From Hyphomonadaceae bacterium (GTDB lineage Bacteria; Pseudomonadota; Alphaproteobacteria; Caulobacterales; Aquidulcibacteraceae), in the NCBI GenBank assembly GCA_016791325.1, contig JAEUMU010000004.1, positions 1 to 15,363 of the forward strand: a stretch of DNA of 15,363 nt. The letters run 5' to 3'. The position numbers were made by a program, and so were the translations under genes. Shown here one piece after another: positions 6,944 to 14,650 of the stretch. The notes beneath the pieces were generated by a model. It saw only the letters and a list, made by a program, of their open reading frames with translations, did no database searches and was not told the DNA's origin. The number at the start of each line of letters is the position of its first letter. Positions within the stretch are counted from its first letter, which is position 1.

Positions 6944-7945
6944 TTGCGCACCTATCTGGATTTCGAAAAGTCCGTCGCCGAGATCGAGACCAAGATCGAG
7001 GAATTGCAGGCGCTCGCCGAGGCGTCTGGCGCGGACGCCATCTCCCAGGGCGTGGAGCTGTCGCGCCTTAAGTCCAAGGCTGAATCTCAGCTCGCGACCA
7101 TCTATTCCAAGCTCGAGCCTTGGCAGAAGGCGCAAGTCGCCCGCCATCCCGATCGCCCGCATTTCCGCGATTACGTCGCAGCGCTCGTCACCGATTTCAT
7201 CGAACTCTCCGGCGATCGCCAATTCGGCGAGGACGCCGCCATCCTCGGCGGCACCGGAAAATTTCTCGGCCGCCCCGCCATCGTCATGGGCCACGAAAAA
7301 GGGCGCACCACGCAAGACCGTCTCAAGCACAATTTCGGCATGGCGCGCCCGGAGGGCTATCGCAAAGCCGTGCGCCTGATGGATATGGCCGATCGGTTTT
7401 CCCTGCCTGTGATCAGTTTCGTCGATAGCGCCGGCGCTTACCCTGGCATCGGCGCTGAAGCACGCGGCCAGGGCGAAGCTATCGCCCGCAGCACGGAGCG
7501 CTGCCTTACGCTCGGCGTGCCGATGGTGACGGTGATCGCGGGCGAAGGCGGTTCCGGCGGCGCCATCGCCATCGCCGCCGCCAACACCGTGCTGATGCTG
7601 GAGCATTCCTACTATTCCGTGATCAGCCCCGAAGGCGCGGCCTCCATCCTTTACAAGAAGAAGGACAGCGAAGAGCCGAAGGCCGATCGTGTGAAAGAGG
7701 TGGCCAATTCCATGCGCATAACAGCGCAGGATCTGCTTGAGCTGAAAGTGATCGATAAGATCATCGCCGAACCTGTCGGCGGCGCCCACCGCGAGCCGGG
7801 CGCGGCCGTGGCCGCTGTGGGCGCGGCCGTGGCCGAAGCGCTCGATGCGCTCGCCCGCTTGAGCCCGGCCGAGCTGCGCGCCCAACGCCGCGAACGCTTC
7901 CTCGCCATTGGCCGCTTTGAAGAAGGCGCCGGGCCGAGCGCTTAA
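6944..7945 (+). CDS. accA: Acetyl-CoA carboxylase carboxyltransferase subunit alpha
   Basis: This is the alpha subunit of the carboxyltransferase that, with AccD, moves carboxyl from biotin-carrier protein to acetyl-CoA. The product is malonyl-CoA, the first committed step of fatty acid synthesis in the cytoplasm. The protein has 333 residues (E. coli 319). Visible marks are the N-terminal helical stretch starting MRTYLDFEKSVAEIE, FIELSGDRQFGED (85-97), GHEKGRTTQDRLKHNFGM (116-133), DSAGAYPGIGAEARGQGEAI (161-180) and GEGGSGGAIAI (200-210). The start is TTG. No other codon restores the conserved RTYLDFEK N-terminus, and GCAGG lies just upstream. The C-terminus carries an Ala/Val-rich 7-residue repeat encoded by a 21-base duplication. 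accD is not in the window, which is normal for alphaproteobacteria. The GC-rich leader and weak start codon suggest restrained translation. Confidence 0.96.
   Translation: MRTYLDFEKSVAEIETKIEELQALAEASGADAISQGVELSRLKSKAESQLATIYSKLEPWQKAQVARHPDRPHFRDYVAALVTDFIELSGDRQFGEDAAILGGTGKFLGRPAIVMGHEKGRTTQDRLKHNFGMARPEGYRKAVRLMDMADRFSLPVISFVDSAGAYPGIGAEARGQGEAIARSTERCLTLGVPMVTVIAGEGGSGGAIAIAAANTVLMLEHSYYSVISPEGAASILYKKKDSEEPKADRVKEVANSMRITAQDLLELKVIDKIIAEPVGGAHREPGAAVAAVGAAVAEALDALARLSPAELRAQRRERFLAIGRFEEGAGPSA
7798..7835 (+). repeat. 21-base-period tandem repeat inside accA
   Basis: GGGCGCGGCCGTGGCCG occurs at 7798-7814 and again at 7819-7835, exactly 21 bases apart. It encodes GAAVAAV followed by GAAVAEA near the C-terminus of AccA. 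It is in frame and looks like a small slippage duplication lengthening a variable region. Confidence 0.7.
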
Positions 7946-7954
7946 GTTCTCACT

Positions 7955-7970
7955 GGCGCGTTTGTGCGCC
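7955..7970 (+). terminator. Weak hairpin after accA
   Basis: GGCGC (7955-7959) pairs with GCGCC (7966-7970) around a six-base loop, ten bases after the accA stop. The stem is short and no T-run follows, so it is unlikely to stop transcription fully before the transporter gene. Confidence 0.2.
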
Positions 7971-8008
7971 GCTGCTTAGCGTCGTTCCCGTCTTCCCCGG
8001 GGGGGCTT

Positions 8009-9670
8009 ATGACGCAAGCCGAACTGCCCAAGCACCACGCCGCCACCTCTGGCGAGAAAATGGTGATCGGCGCTTCCTCCCTCGGCACCGTGTTCGAGTG
8101 GTACGATTTCTACCTCTACGGCTCGCTCGCGACCTACATTTCCGCGCACTTCTTTTCAGGCGTCAACGAGACCACGGCCTTCATTTTCGCACTGGCGGCG
8201 TTTGCTGCCGGTTTCGCCGTGCGCCCGTTCGGGGCGCTCGTGTTTGGGCGCATCGGCGATATCGTCGGGCGCAAGAACACGTTTCTTGTCACCATGGCGC
8301 TCATGGGGGTGTCGACGTTCGTGGTCGGCTTGTTGCCGGGCTATGAGCAGATCGGCGTCGCTGCGCCTATCATCCTGGTGCTGATGCGCTTGCTTCAAGG
8401 GCTGGCGCTGGGCGGGGAATATGGCGGCGCGGCCACCTATGTCGCCGAGCACGCGCCCAACAATAAGCGCGGCCTCTACACCAGCTGGATTCAAACCACC
8501 GCCACGCTCGGGCTTTTTCTCTCGCTCATGGTCATTATGGCCACGCGCGTGATGATGCCGGCTGAGGATTTCGCCGCCTGGGGCTGGCGCATTCCATTCT
8601 TGGCATCGATTGTGCTGCTTGTCGTTTCGCTCTGGATTCGCCTGCAACTCAACGAGAGTCCGGTATTCCAGAAAATGAAAGAGGAGGGCGAAACCTCCAA
8701 AGCCCCGCTGAAAGAATCTTTCGCACGCTGGCCCAATCTCAAGCTGGTGATCATCGCATTGTTCGGCGCGGTCGCAGGGCAGGCGGTCGTTTGGTACACG
8801 GGCCAGTTCTATGCGCTGTTTTTTCTCGAGCGCATGGTCAAGGTTGATGGGTTCACCGCCAACAGTCTGGTCGCGATGGCGTTGCTGATTGGCACGCCCT
8901 TCTTCATCTTCTTCGGCTGGCTTTCCGATAAGGTTGGCCGCAAGCCGATCATCATGGCCGGCTGCGCGTTGGCCGCGCTCACCTACTTTCCCTTGTTCAA
9001 CGCGCTGACGGAAGCAGCCAACCCGGCTTTGGCGCACGCCCAGCGCACGGCGCCGGTTATCGTCTCCGCGCAGGGTGATACGTGCTCGGTTCAGTTCGAT
9101 CCCATCGGGCGCAATCGCTACGATCAGGAAGGTTGCGACATCGCCACCGCGTATCTGGCGCGCGCGGGCGTCAACTACGCCACCGAACCCGCCGCCATCG
9201 GCGCGGACGCGCTGGTGCGCATAGGCGATCAGACCCTCACCGCACCCACGGCGCGCCGCTTGCCCGAAGCTGAACGCGCGCGCGCGATCGCCGCCTTCCA
9301 TGGCGAACTGCGTGCAGCGCTGGATGCGCACGGCTATCCGCCTGCGGCTGATCCCGCGCGCATCAACAAGCCCTTGGTGGTGGCCATCCTGGCTTTGCTG
9401 GTGATCTACGTCACCATGGTCTATGGGCCCATCGCGGCGATGCTGGTGGAGCTGTTTCCAACGCGCATCCGCTACACCTCGATGTCGCTGCCGTATCATA
9501 TCGGCAATGGCTGGTTTGGCGGTTTCCTGCCCACCACCGCCTTCGCCATCGTCGCCGCGACCGGCAATATTTATAACGGCCTTTGGTATCCGGTCGTCGT
9601 TGCGGCGTTCACCTTGGTGTTCGGGTTGTTGTTCCTGCCCGAGACGTCCAAGCGCAATATCGACGCGTAA
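8009..9670 (+). CDS. MFS transporter, metabolite:H+ symporter (MHS) type
   Basis: This is a predicted inner-membrane proton-coupled solute symporter of the MHS branch of the major facilitator superfamily (relatives include ProP, KgtP and ShiA). The protein has 553 residues against about 430 for typical MHS proteins. Residues 17-50 carry the family start VIGASSLGTVFEWYDFYLYG. Motif A is GRIGDIVGRK (80-89), and its second copy SDKVGRK is at 306-312. LQGLALGGEYGGA is at 129-141, and PYHIGNGWFGGFLP lies in the second half (495-508). The extra length is one insert at about 334-453 between TM9 and TM10, which standard MFS topology places in the periplasm; it has Cys359 and Cys376. The frame opens at a GTG at 7964, but the ATG at 8009 follows a G-run and gives the usual N-terminus. 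It lies 63 bases after accA on the same strand. The substrate is unknown. Confidence 0.9.
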   Translation: MTQAELPKHHAATSGEKMVIGASSLGTVFEWYDFYLYGSLATYISAHFFSGVNETTAFIFALAAFAAGFAVRPFGALVFGRIGDIVGRKNTFLVTMALMGVSTFVVGLLPGYEQIGVAAPIILVLMRLLQGLALGGEYGGAATYVAEHAPNNKRGLYTSWIQTTATLGLFLSLMVIMATRVMMPAEDFAAWGWRIPFLASIVLLVVSLWIRLQLNESPVFQKMKEEGETSKAPLKESFARWPNLKLVIIALFGAVAGQAVVWYTGQFYALFFLERMVKVDGFTANSLVAMALLIGTPFFIFFGWLSDKVGRKPIIMAGCALAALTYFPLFNALTEAANPALAHAQRTAPVIVSAQGDTCSVQFDPIGRNRYDQEGCDIATAYLARAGVNYATEPAAIGADALVRIGDQTLTAPTARRLPEAERARAIAAFHGELRAALDAHGYPPAADPARINKPLVVAILALLVIYVTMVYGPIAAMLVELFPTRIRYTSMSLPYHIGNGWFGGFLPTTAFAIVAATGNIYNGLWYPVVVAAFTLVFGLLFLPETSKRNIDA

Positions 9671-9736
9671 GCCCGGTTCGGCTTGCGCTCAGCTCTCGCG
9701 GCGCCACATTACGTCTATCGCTCTGGAGGCTCTCTC

Positions 9737-10309
9737 ATGGCTGACGATCTCTCCCGCCGCGCCGCCACGCTCGGTTTGGCGGCAACTGCGCTGCTTCCCG
9801 CCGCCGCCTTGGCGCAGAACGGCGACACCTATTCCGAGCCTGAAATCGTGGACGCGGTGAACCGCTTCTTCGGCGCTGGCGCGGAGGGCGTGGCCGCCGT
9901 GGTGGCGCGCGTGTTCTCCGATCTCGGGCGGCCCAACGGCTATGTGCAGGGCGAGGAGGGCTCCGGCGCCATCGGCGTTGGCCTGCGTTATGGCGAAGGG
10001 CATCTGCATTTGAAGCGCCTGCGCGGTACAACGCGTGTGTTCTGGCAGGGGCCTTCGATCGGCTTCGATACCGGCGGCAACGCCGCCAAGGTGTTCACGC
10101 TTGTCTATAACATGCGCAACCCCGATCAGATTTTCCATCGCTACGCCGGCGTCGAGGGCTCAGCCTATTATATCGGCGGCGTAGGCGTGAATTATCAACG
10201 CCGCGGCGACATCACGCTCGCGCCCATGCGTTTCGGCGTGGGGCTGCGCCTTGGCGCCAATGTGGGCTATCTGGCCTATTCGCGGCGCCGGCGCATCAAT
10301 CCATTCTGA
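9737..10309 (+). CDS. eipA: EipA family periplasmic protein (DUF1134)
   Basis: This is a predicted periplasmic protein of the DUF1134 family. The Brucella member EipA is reported to be needed for cell-envelope integrity, and the family is typical of alphaproteobacteria. The protein has 190 residues. Residues 1-26 are a signal peptide with an AxA-type cleavage site (AALA before QNGD). Conserved blocks run EPEIVDAVNRFFG (34-46), GYVQGEEGSGAIGVGLRYGE (68-87), WQGPSIGFDTGGNAAK (103-118), GVEGSAYYIGGVGVNYQ (138-154) and LAPMRFGVGLRLGANVGYL (161-179), ending INPF. The ATG at 9737 follows TGGAGG at 9724-9729, and upstream in-frame codons would not give a signal peptide. SRRAATLGLAA in the signal resembles a twin-arginine (Tat) motif, but Sec export is equally possible. 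It lies 66 bases after the transporter and 74 before the propeller gene. Confidence 0.93.
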   Translation: MADDLSRRAATLGLAATALLPAAALAQNGDTYSEPEIVDAVNRFFGAGAEGVAAVVARVFSDLGRPNGYVQGEEGSGAIGVGLRYGEGHLHLKRLRGTTRVFWQGPSIGFDTGGNAAKVFTLVYNMRNPDQIFHRYAGVEGSAYYIGGVGVNYQRRGDITLAPMRFGVGLRLGANVGYLAYSRRRRINPF

Positions 10310-10383
10310 TCATTTTTTCGCCCGCTTTTGCGTCGCCAGGGCGCCACAATCGGCGCGCGTGATTGCAGGCGGGAGGAAAAATC

Positions 10384-12396
10384 ATGGATTGGCGCTGGTT
10401 TGCGGCTGTGGCCGCGTTTGCGTTCGTAGGCCCCGCAGTTGCGCAAACAGGCAAAGCGCCCAACCGAGACGCCAGCCGCCCGCCCGTCATTTCCCGTTCA
10501 CTCGAACGCTTCGCAAGCGAAGCGCAATTCCTCGAATATGTGCGCAGCGTTCAGGGGCGCACGCGCCGCGGCAGCTACGAATATGCCGATGGCGTGCCGC
10601 CCCCTCCGCCCCCTCCGCCGCCGCCGCCGGTGGCGGCTGCGCCTTCCGTCGGCGCCGCGGCCCAATCCCGCGCCGCTCAGCCCAGCGTTCCGGAAGGATC
10701 CTCTATCACCAACGTACAAACGCAAGGCGTCGATGAAGGCGGCATCGTCAAGCAGATCGGGCGTTTCCTGGTCGTGCTGCAGGATGGGCGCTTGTTCGTG
10801 GCTGACATGCGCGTGGGCGGGCGCCCTGAACTCGCTCTCGCCGATCGCGCCAACGTCTATCGCAGCCCGGGCGCCGATACGTGGTACGATGAACTGCTCA
10901 CCAGCGGCAATCGCATCCTCGTCACCGGCTATTCCTATCGTGAGCGCGCCTCCGAAATCACGACATTCACGCTCAATATGGAAACCGGCGCCCTGACGCG
11001 CGAAGCGACGTATTACATTTCCTCGAACGATTATTTCAGCGCCGATAATTACGCCACGCGTCTCGTCAATGGGAATCTCGTCATCTACACGCCGCTGGCG
11101 GTTAACTCGATCAACGCCAGCGGTCCGGTGCGTTGGCCGCTGATCCGCCGCTGGCTGCGCGATGAGGATCGCCGCGCCGTCACCACGCGGGGCCGGCCGC
11201 TGTTCGACGCCACGTCCATCTACCGCCCGCTGCGCGAGTCGCAGAACCCGGTGATTCATTCTGTTTCCGTTTGCCCGCTGGACCGCGCCGATGAAGACGT
11301 CGAGTGCCAGACCACAGCTTTCGTGGGCGATAGCCAGCGCGAGTTCTTCGTTTCCCCGACTGATATTTTCCTCTGGGTGACGCCAGCGTCGTGGGAAACA
11401 GGCCAGCGCTGCAATTCCGCGACGCCCCCTGGGCCGGACGCTTACGCCGCCCAGGCCACCATCTATCAGATCCCGATGCGCTATGGCGCGTCCCCGCGCG
11501 CCATGTTCGCGCTCGGCGCGCCAAGCGATCAGCTCAGCATGGATTCCGCCGGCGGCGAATTCCGCGCTCTATTGCGCTGGAACACCTCGCCATGCGCGCG
11601 TAGCGATAGCGCGGAGTTACGCTATTTCCGCGTGCCGCTGACGCAATTCTCGCGCACGCCATCGCAAGCCCGGCCCGATCGCTACGTCGAAGCGCCGAGC
11701 CCCGAAGCGCGTTCCTATGAAACCCGTTTTGTCGGCGATTACGTCGTTTACGGCGCCGCCGGCCAGCGCGGCAATTATCCGCCCGAAGCAAGCGCCGGCC
11801 CGCAAAGCGCGCGTGTCATCGCGCTGCCGGTGGCGCGCCCGCGTTCGCCCACGGTCGTGGAAGCGCCGCATGGCATTCTGCGCGTCGAGCGCGCGGGATC
11901 GGATGTGATTCTCACCGGCTATCGCACCGATGAAGGGCTCTCAGTCTCCGTGCTCGAACTGCGTGCGCGCCCCCGCATTGTGGAAACCCAGGTGCTGCGC
12001 GGGCGCTACGAATCCGAAGGCCGCACTCATGCCTTCAACGCGCTGGTGGGGCCCGATGGGGCGGGTTTGATGGGGTTGCCCACAGTCTCCGGTGTGAAAC
12101 AAGGCGGGCGTTGGGTGTGGCGTAGCCAAGCCTCTGACTTGAGCTTCCTCGCGCTTAGCCCGGAGCGGCGCCTCACCGCGCTTGGCGAACTCACCGCCAA
12201 TGATCGCGCCACCGATCCATCCTATCGGTGCGAGGTTTCCTGCATCGATTGGTATGGAAACTCGCGCGCGCTGTTCACCGATGGCCGGGTGTTCGCGCTT
12301 TCCGGAACGGAGCTGATCGAAGGCGAATTGGTCGGGCACAGCATTCGTGAGCGGCGGCGCCTTAATCTCTCTGCGCCACTGGCGGCGCGGCGTTGA
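10384..12396 (+). CDS. Secreted beta-propeller domain protein
   Basis: This is a predicted exported protein of the 'secreted protein containing C-terminal beta-propeller domain' family. The protein has 670 residues. Residues 1-20 are a Sec signal peptide (cleavage after AVA). A short region at 35-65 (SRSLERFASEAQFLEYVRSV) is followed by 11 consecutive prolines (72-82) and an Ala/Pro linker. The family signature TNVQTQGVDEGGIVK is at 109-123 (commonly GVDEADIVK), and repeated beta-rich stretches such as RFLVVLQDGRLFVADMR fill the rest. Several Cys residues (for example in SVCPLDRADEDVECQT) suggest disulphides in the periplasm or outside the cell. The ATG at 10384 has GGGAGG about seven bases upstream. 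No catalytic motif is recognisable, so the role is probably a binding or scaffold function. It follows eipA with a 74-base gap, and both are exported proteins. Confidence 0.8.
   Translation: MDWRWFAAVAAFAFVGPAVAQTGKAPNRDASRPPVISRSLERFASEAQFLEYVRSVQGRTRRGSYEYADGVPPPPPPPPPPPVAAAPSVGAAAQSRAAQPSVPEGSSITNVQTQGVDEGGIVKQIGRFLVVLQDGRLFVADMRVGGRPELALADRANVYRSPGADTWYDELLTSGNRILVTGYSYRERASEITTFTLNMETGALTREATYYISSNDYFSADNYATRLVNGNLVIYTPLAVNSINASGPVRWPLIRRWLRDEDRRAVTTRGRPLFDATSIYRPLRESQNPVIHSVSVCPLDRADEDVECQTTAFVGDSQREFFVSPTDIFLWVTPASWETGQRCNSATPPGPDAYAAQATIYQIPMRYGASPRAMFALGAPSDQLSMDSAGGEFRALLRWNTSPCARSDSAELRYFRVPLTQFSRTPSQARPDRYVEAPSPEARSYETRFVGDYVVYGAAGQRGNYPPEASAGPQSARVIALPVARPRSPTVVEAPHGILRVERAGSDVILTGYRTDEGLSVSVLELRARPRIVETQVLRGRYESEGRTHAFNALVGPDGAGLMGLPTVSGVKQGGRWVWRSQASDLSFLALSPERRLTALGELTANDRATDPSYRCEVSCIDWYGNSRALFTDGRVFALSGTELIEGELVGHSIRERRRLNLSAPLAARR
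10597..10629 (+). repeat. Polyproline-coding repeat tract
   Basis: Two copies of the 9-base unit CCGCCCCCT followed by five CCG triplets encode 11 consecutive prolines between the N-terminal region and the propeller domain. The simple repeat is prone to slippage in whole codons. Translation of so many prolines in a row would be expected to need elongation factor P. Confidence 0.85.
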
Positions 12397-12448
12397 TCAC
12401 GCCCGCGCCTGCGCCTAAGGCTTGCATGTGAAGCCAAAGGGGCAGGCG

Positions 12449-13387
12449 ATGGGCGCGAAACGCGAAATCGGCAAGAGCGGGCTTTTCATCACGCCGCTTA
12501 TGCTTGGCGGCAACGTGTTCGGCTGGACCGCCGATGAGAAGGCCTCCTTTGCTGTGCTGGATGCATTCGTCGCGCGTGGCGGGGATGCGATTGACACCGC
12601 CGATGTGTATTCCGCCTGGGCGCCCGGCCACGAAGGCGGGGAGAGCGAACGCCTTATCGGCGCCTGGCTTAAGCGCTCCGGCAAACGCGGGCAGGTGATG
12701 ATCGGCACAAAGGTCGGCATGTGGCAGAAGCGCTCGGGTATCGGGCGCGAAAATATTATCGCCGCCTGCGAGGACTCGTTGAAGCGCTTGGGCGTGGATG
12801 TGATCGATCTCTACTGGCTGCATCGCGATGATGAAGCGACGCCCCCGGAGGAATACGTCGCCGCGCTTGAGGCGCTCTATCGGAGCGGAAAGATTCGCGC
12901 CTTCGGCGCGTCAAATTTCAAACCCGGCCCATTTGCCCAAGCCATCGCCGAAGCCAAGCGCCGCGGTCTCGCGTTCGCGGCGCTGCAGCCGGAATATCAC
13001 TTGCTCAATCGCGGGGTGGAGCAGGAGCTGGCGCCGCTGTGCGTGCGCGAACAGGTTTCGCTGTTGCCCTATTACGGTTTGGCCAACGGTTATCTGACCG
13101 GCAAGTACCGCTCGCCCGCCGATAAGGCGCAATCGGTACGCGGCGCACGCATGGATCAATACATGCAAGGCAAGGGGCCTCAGGTGCTGGCCGCACTCGA
13201 TGCCGTTTCCGCGCGCCACGGCGCCACCTTAGCGCAGGCGGCGCTTGCCTGGCTCATGGCGCGGCCCGCCGTGGCCGCGCCCGTCGCCAGCGCCACAAGC
13301 GCCGCCCAGGTGGAGGATCTGATGGGCGCGATCTCGCTTACTCTGAGCGCTGAAGATATCGCCGCGTTGAACGCCGCCAGCGCTTAG
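12449..13387 (+). CDS. Aldo/keto reductase
   Basis: This is a predicted cytoplasmic NAD(P)H-dependent oxidoreductase of the aldo/keto reductase superfamily. The protein has 312 residues, with the (beta/alpha)8 barrel motif order. The catalytic tetrad is visible: Asp49 in DTADVY, Tyr54, Lys88 in IGTKVG and His125 in YWLHRDD. GKIRAFGASNF, LQPEYHLLNR and the late LPYYGLANGYLTGKYR stretch match the YajO/YghZ-like branch that acts on assorted aldehydes and ketones; the true substrate cannot be read. The frame opens at a TTG at 12422, but the ATG at 12449 has AAAGGGGCAGG upstream and gives the usual strand before LMLGGNVFG, so I chose it. It lies 52 bases after the propeller gene. The TAG stop overlaps the stop of the convergent potassium channel gene (13384-13387). 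Confidence 0.92.
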   Translation: MGAKREIGKSGLFITPLMLGGNVFGWTADEKASFAVLDAFVARGGDAIDTADVYSAWAPGHEGGESERLIGAWLKRSGKRGQVMIGTKVGMWQKRSGIGRENIIAACEDSLKRLGVDVIDLYWLHRDDEATPPEEYVAALEALYRSGKIRAFGASNFKPGPFAQAIAEAKRRGLAFAALQPEYHLLNRGVEQELAPLCVREQVSLLPYYGLANGYLTGKYRSPADKAQSVRGARMDQYMQGKGPQVLAALDAVSARHGATLAQAALAWLMARPAVAAPVASATSAAQVEDLMGAISLTLSAEDIAALNAASA

Positions 13388-14211
13388 TCCTTCAGCTCCG
13401 CCTCACGCGCCGCCTGCTCGCGCTCGTGGCGTTCGCGAAATTCTTCCGCGAACGCCGAGGCCAGAATACCTGTCGGCATAGCCACGATGCCGACACCGGC
13501 GATCGCCACCAGCCCCGCCGCCACGCGTCCCCACATCGTCTCGGGAAACACATCGCCGTAGCCCACAGTCGTCAGCGTCACCACCGCCCACCACATCGCC
13601 CGCGCAATCGAGCCGAACGCTTGGGGTTTGGTGTCGCCCTCTATGAAATAGAGCATCATGGCCGCGATATAGAGTTGCGCCGCCGCGACGCAGAGTGCGG
13701 CCATCAACGGCGCCCACGCCCGCCGCACCGCCGCACCCACGATTGCAAACGCCGGCACATAGCGCGCCAGCTTGAACAGCCTGAACAGGCGAAGCGCCCG
13801 CAGCGCCGGAAACCATGCGCTCGTGGAGTCGGGGAAGAAAATCATGGCGATCAGTTCGGGCAGGAACGCCAGCACATCAGCGATGGTGATCGGCTGCACC
13901 ATGAAACGCAGCCGCCCCAGCGCGCCCTTGTGCGCAGGGTTTTCGCCCTCCGACCAGAACCGCAACGCGAACTCGATGGCGAAAATCCACACTACCGCAA
14001 CATTGATCGCCTGCACGATCGGCAGCAGCCGCACATCCAGCGCCGAATCCGGGCGCAGCAGCTCCGTTTCCAGCGCCAGCGACAAGAGGCTCACCACCAC
14101 CAGCAGGATGATTGCGCCTGAAAAGAAATTGATGCCGCCCGGTTGATCGGGCTCCAGCCAATCGTGGATGTAGCCTTTGGCGGTGGCGTGCTTGCGTTTG
14201 ATCAGCGGCAC
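13384..14211 (-). CDS. Voltage-gated potassium channel-type ion transporter
   Basis: This is a predicted inner-membrane six-helix cation channel of the bacterial Kv type. The protein has 275 residues. Approximate helices are S1 31-49, S2 66-85, S3 107-126, S4 134-151, S5 167-190 and S6 228-254. S4 is RALRLFRLFKLARY, with Arg/Lys about every third residue as a voltage sensor. The pore loop has the potassium selectivity filter TTVGYGD (214-220). The C-terminus is a short charged tail (FAEEFRERHEREQAARE) that may be coiled coil; there is no cyclic-nucleotide-binding or RCK domain. The start is GTG at 14211 with no strong ribosome binding site. The DUF4870 gene ends 13 bases upstream, so reinitiation or coupling is likely. 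It is convergent with the aldo/keto reductase. Expected role: potassium flux tied to membrane potential. Confidence 0.9.
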   Translation of the reverse strand: MPLIKRKHATAKGYIHDWLEPDQPGGINFFSGAIILLVVVSLLSLALETELLRPDSALDVRLLPIVQAINVAVVWIFAIEFALRFWSEGENPAHKGALGRLRFMVQPITIADVLAFLPELIAMIFFPDSTSAWFPALRALRLFRLFKLARYVPAFAIVGAAVRRAWAPLMAALCVAAAQLYIAAMMLYFIEGDTKPQAFGSIARAMWWAVVTLTTVGYGDVFPETMWGRVAAGLVAIAGVGIVAMPTGILASAFAEEFRERHEREQAAREAELKD

Positions 14212-14224
14212 GGGCGCGCGCTCG

Positions 14225-14605
14225 TCACTTTCTGCGTCCGTCGAGCAGCGCCAGCAGCCCCAGCAAGCTCACCACGGTAAACCAGATGAAGATGATGAAG
14301 AAGCCAACCCCCGCGATCCATATGATCGGCAAGCCGATCAGCACGATCGTCAAGATCCAGCCGATCACCATCAGCACCGCGAGCGCGATGGTCCACCAGA
14401 ATGAGGTGAACCAGATCCGCACTTGGTAATCGAGGTGCGAACGCGCCAGCGGCCCGGCGCCGTCGCGCGCCGCCAGCGCCACAATCACCCCCACCAGCGC
14501 AAACACCGCCAAACTGGGGATCGAAAGCAGGTAAAGCAAATAGACGACGAGCGCGGAGAAGCGGCCGGGTTCGTCGGCCGGGCTGTAGGCGGGTGGCGTG
14601 GTCAT
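14225..14605 (-). CDS. DUF4870/Tic20-like small membrane protein
   Basis: This is a predicted inner-membrane protein of unknown function. The protein has 126 residues. After a short polar N-terminus (MTTPPAYSPADEPGRF) come a hydrophobic segment at about 17-46, the family-like stretch ARSHLDYQVRIWF (54-66), and further hydrophobic segments at about 68-88 and 88-121, ending LDGRRK. The H..YQ.R arrangement between helices resembles DUF4870 / Tic20-like proteins. Upstream in-frame ATGs at 14617 and 14641 exist; I chose 14605 because GGAA precedes it and it gives the usual MTTPP start, though 14617 is also possible. It sits between xerD (45 bases upstream) and the channel gene (13 bases downstream), suggesting one transcript. 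No function should be assigned. Confidence 0.75.
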   Translation of the reverse strand: MTTPPAYSPADEPGRFSALVVYLLYLLSIPSLAVFALVGVIVALAARDGAGPLARSHLDYQVRIWFTSFWWTIALAVLMVIGWILTIVLIGLPIIWIAGVGFFIIFIWFTVVSLLGLLALLDGRRK

Positions 14606-14650
14606 GCGTGATTCCATCGCACCGCCGGCCAGGAACTGCAAGCGGGCGCG

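Noticed and set aside
8156..9499. Long minus-strand open frame (447 codons) opposite the MFS gene
   Set aside because: The translation is rich in Arg, His and Gln with no domain, while the plus strand encodes a clear transporter; it is a shadow frame.
10285..10318. Palindrome GCGCCGGCGC plus a run of six T after eipA as a terminator
   Set aside because: The palindrome has no loop, lies inside the coding sequence and is 18 bases from the T-run, so it does not make a proper intrinsic terminator.
13426..14121. Plus-strand open frame opposite the potassium channel
   Set aside because: The composition is Arg/His/Gln-rich shadow sequence, and the opposite strand carries the TVGYGD channel.
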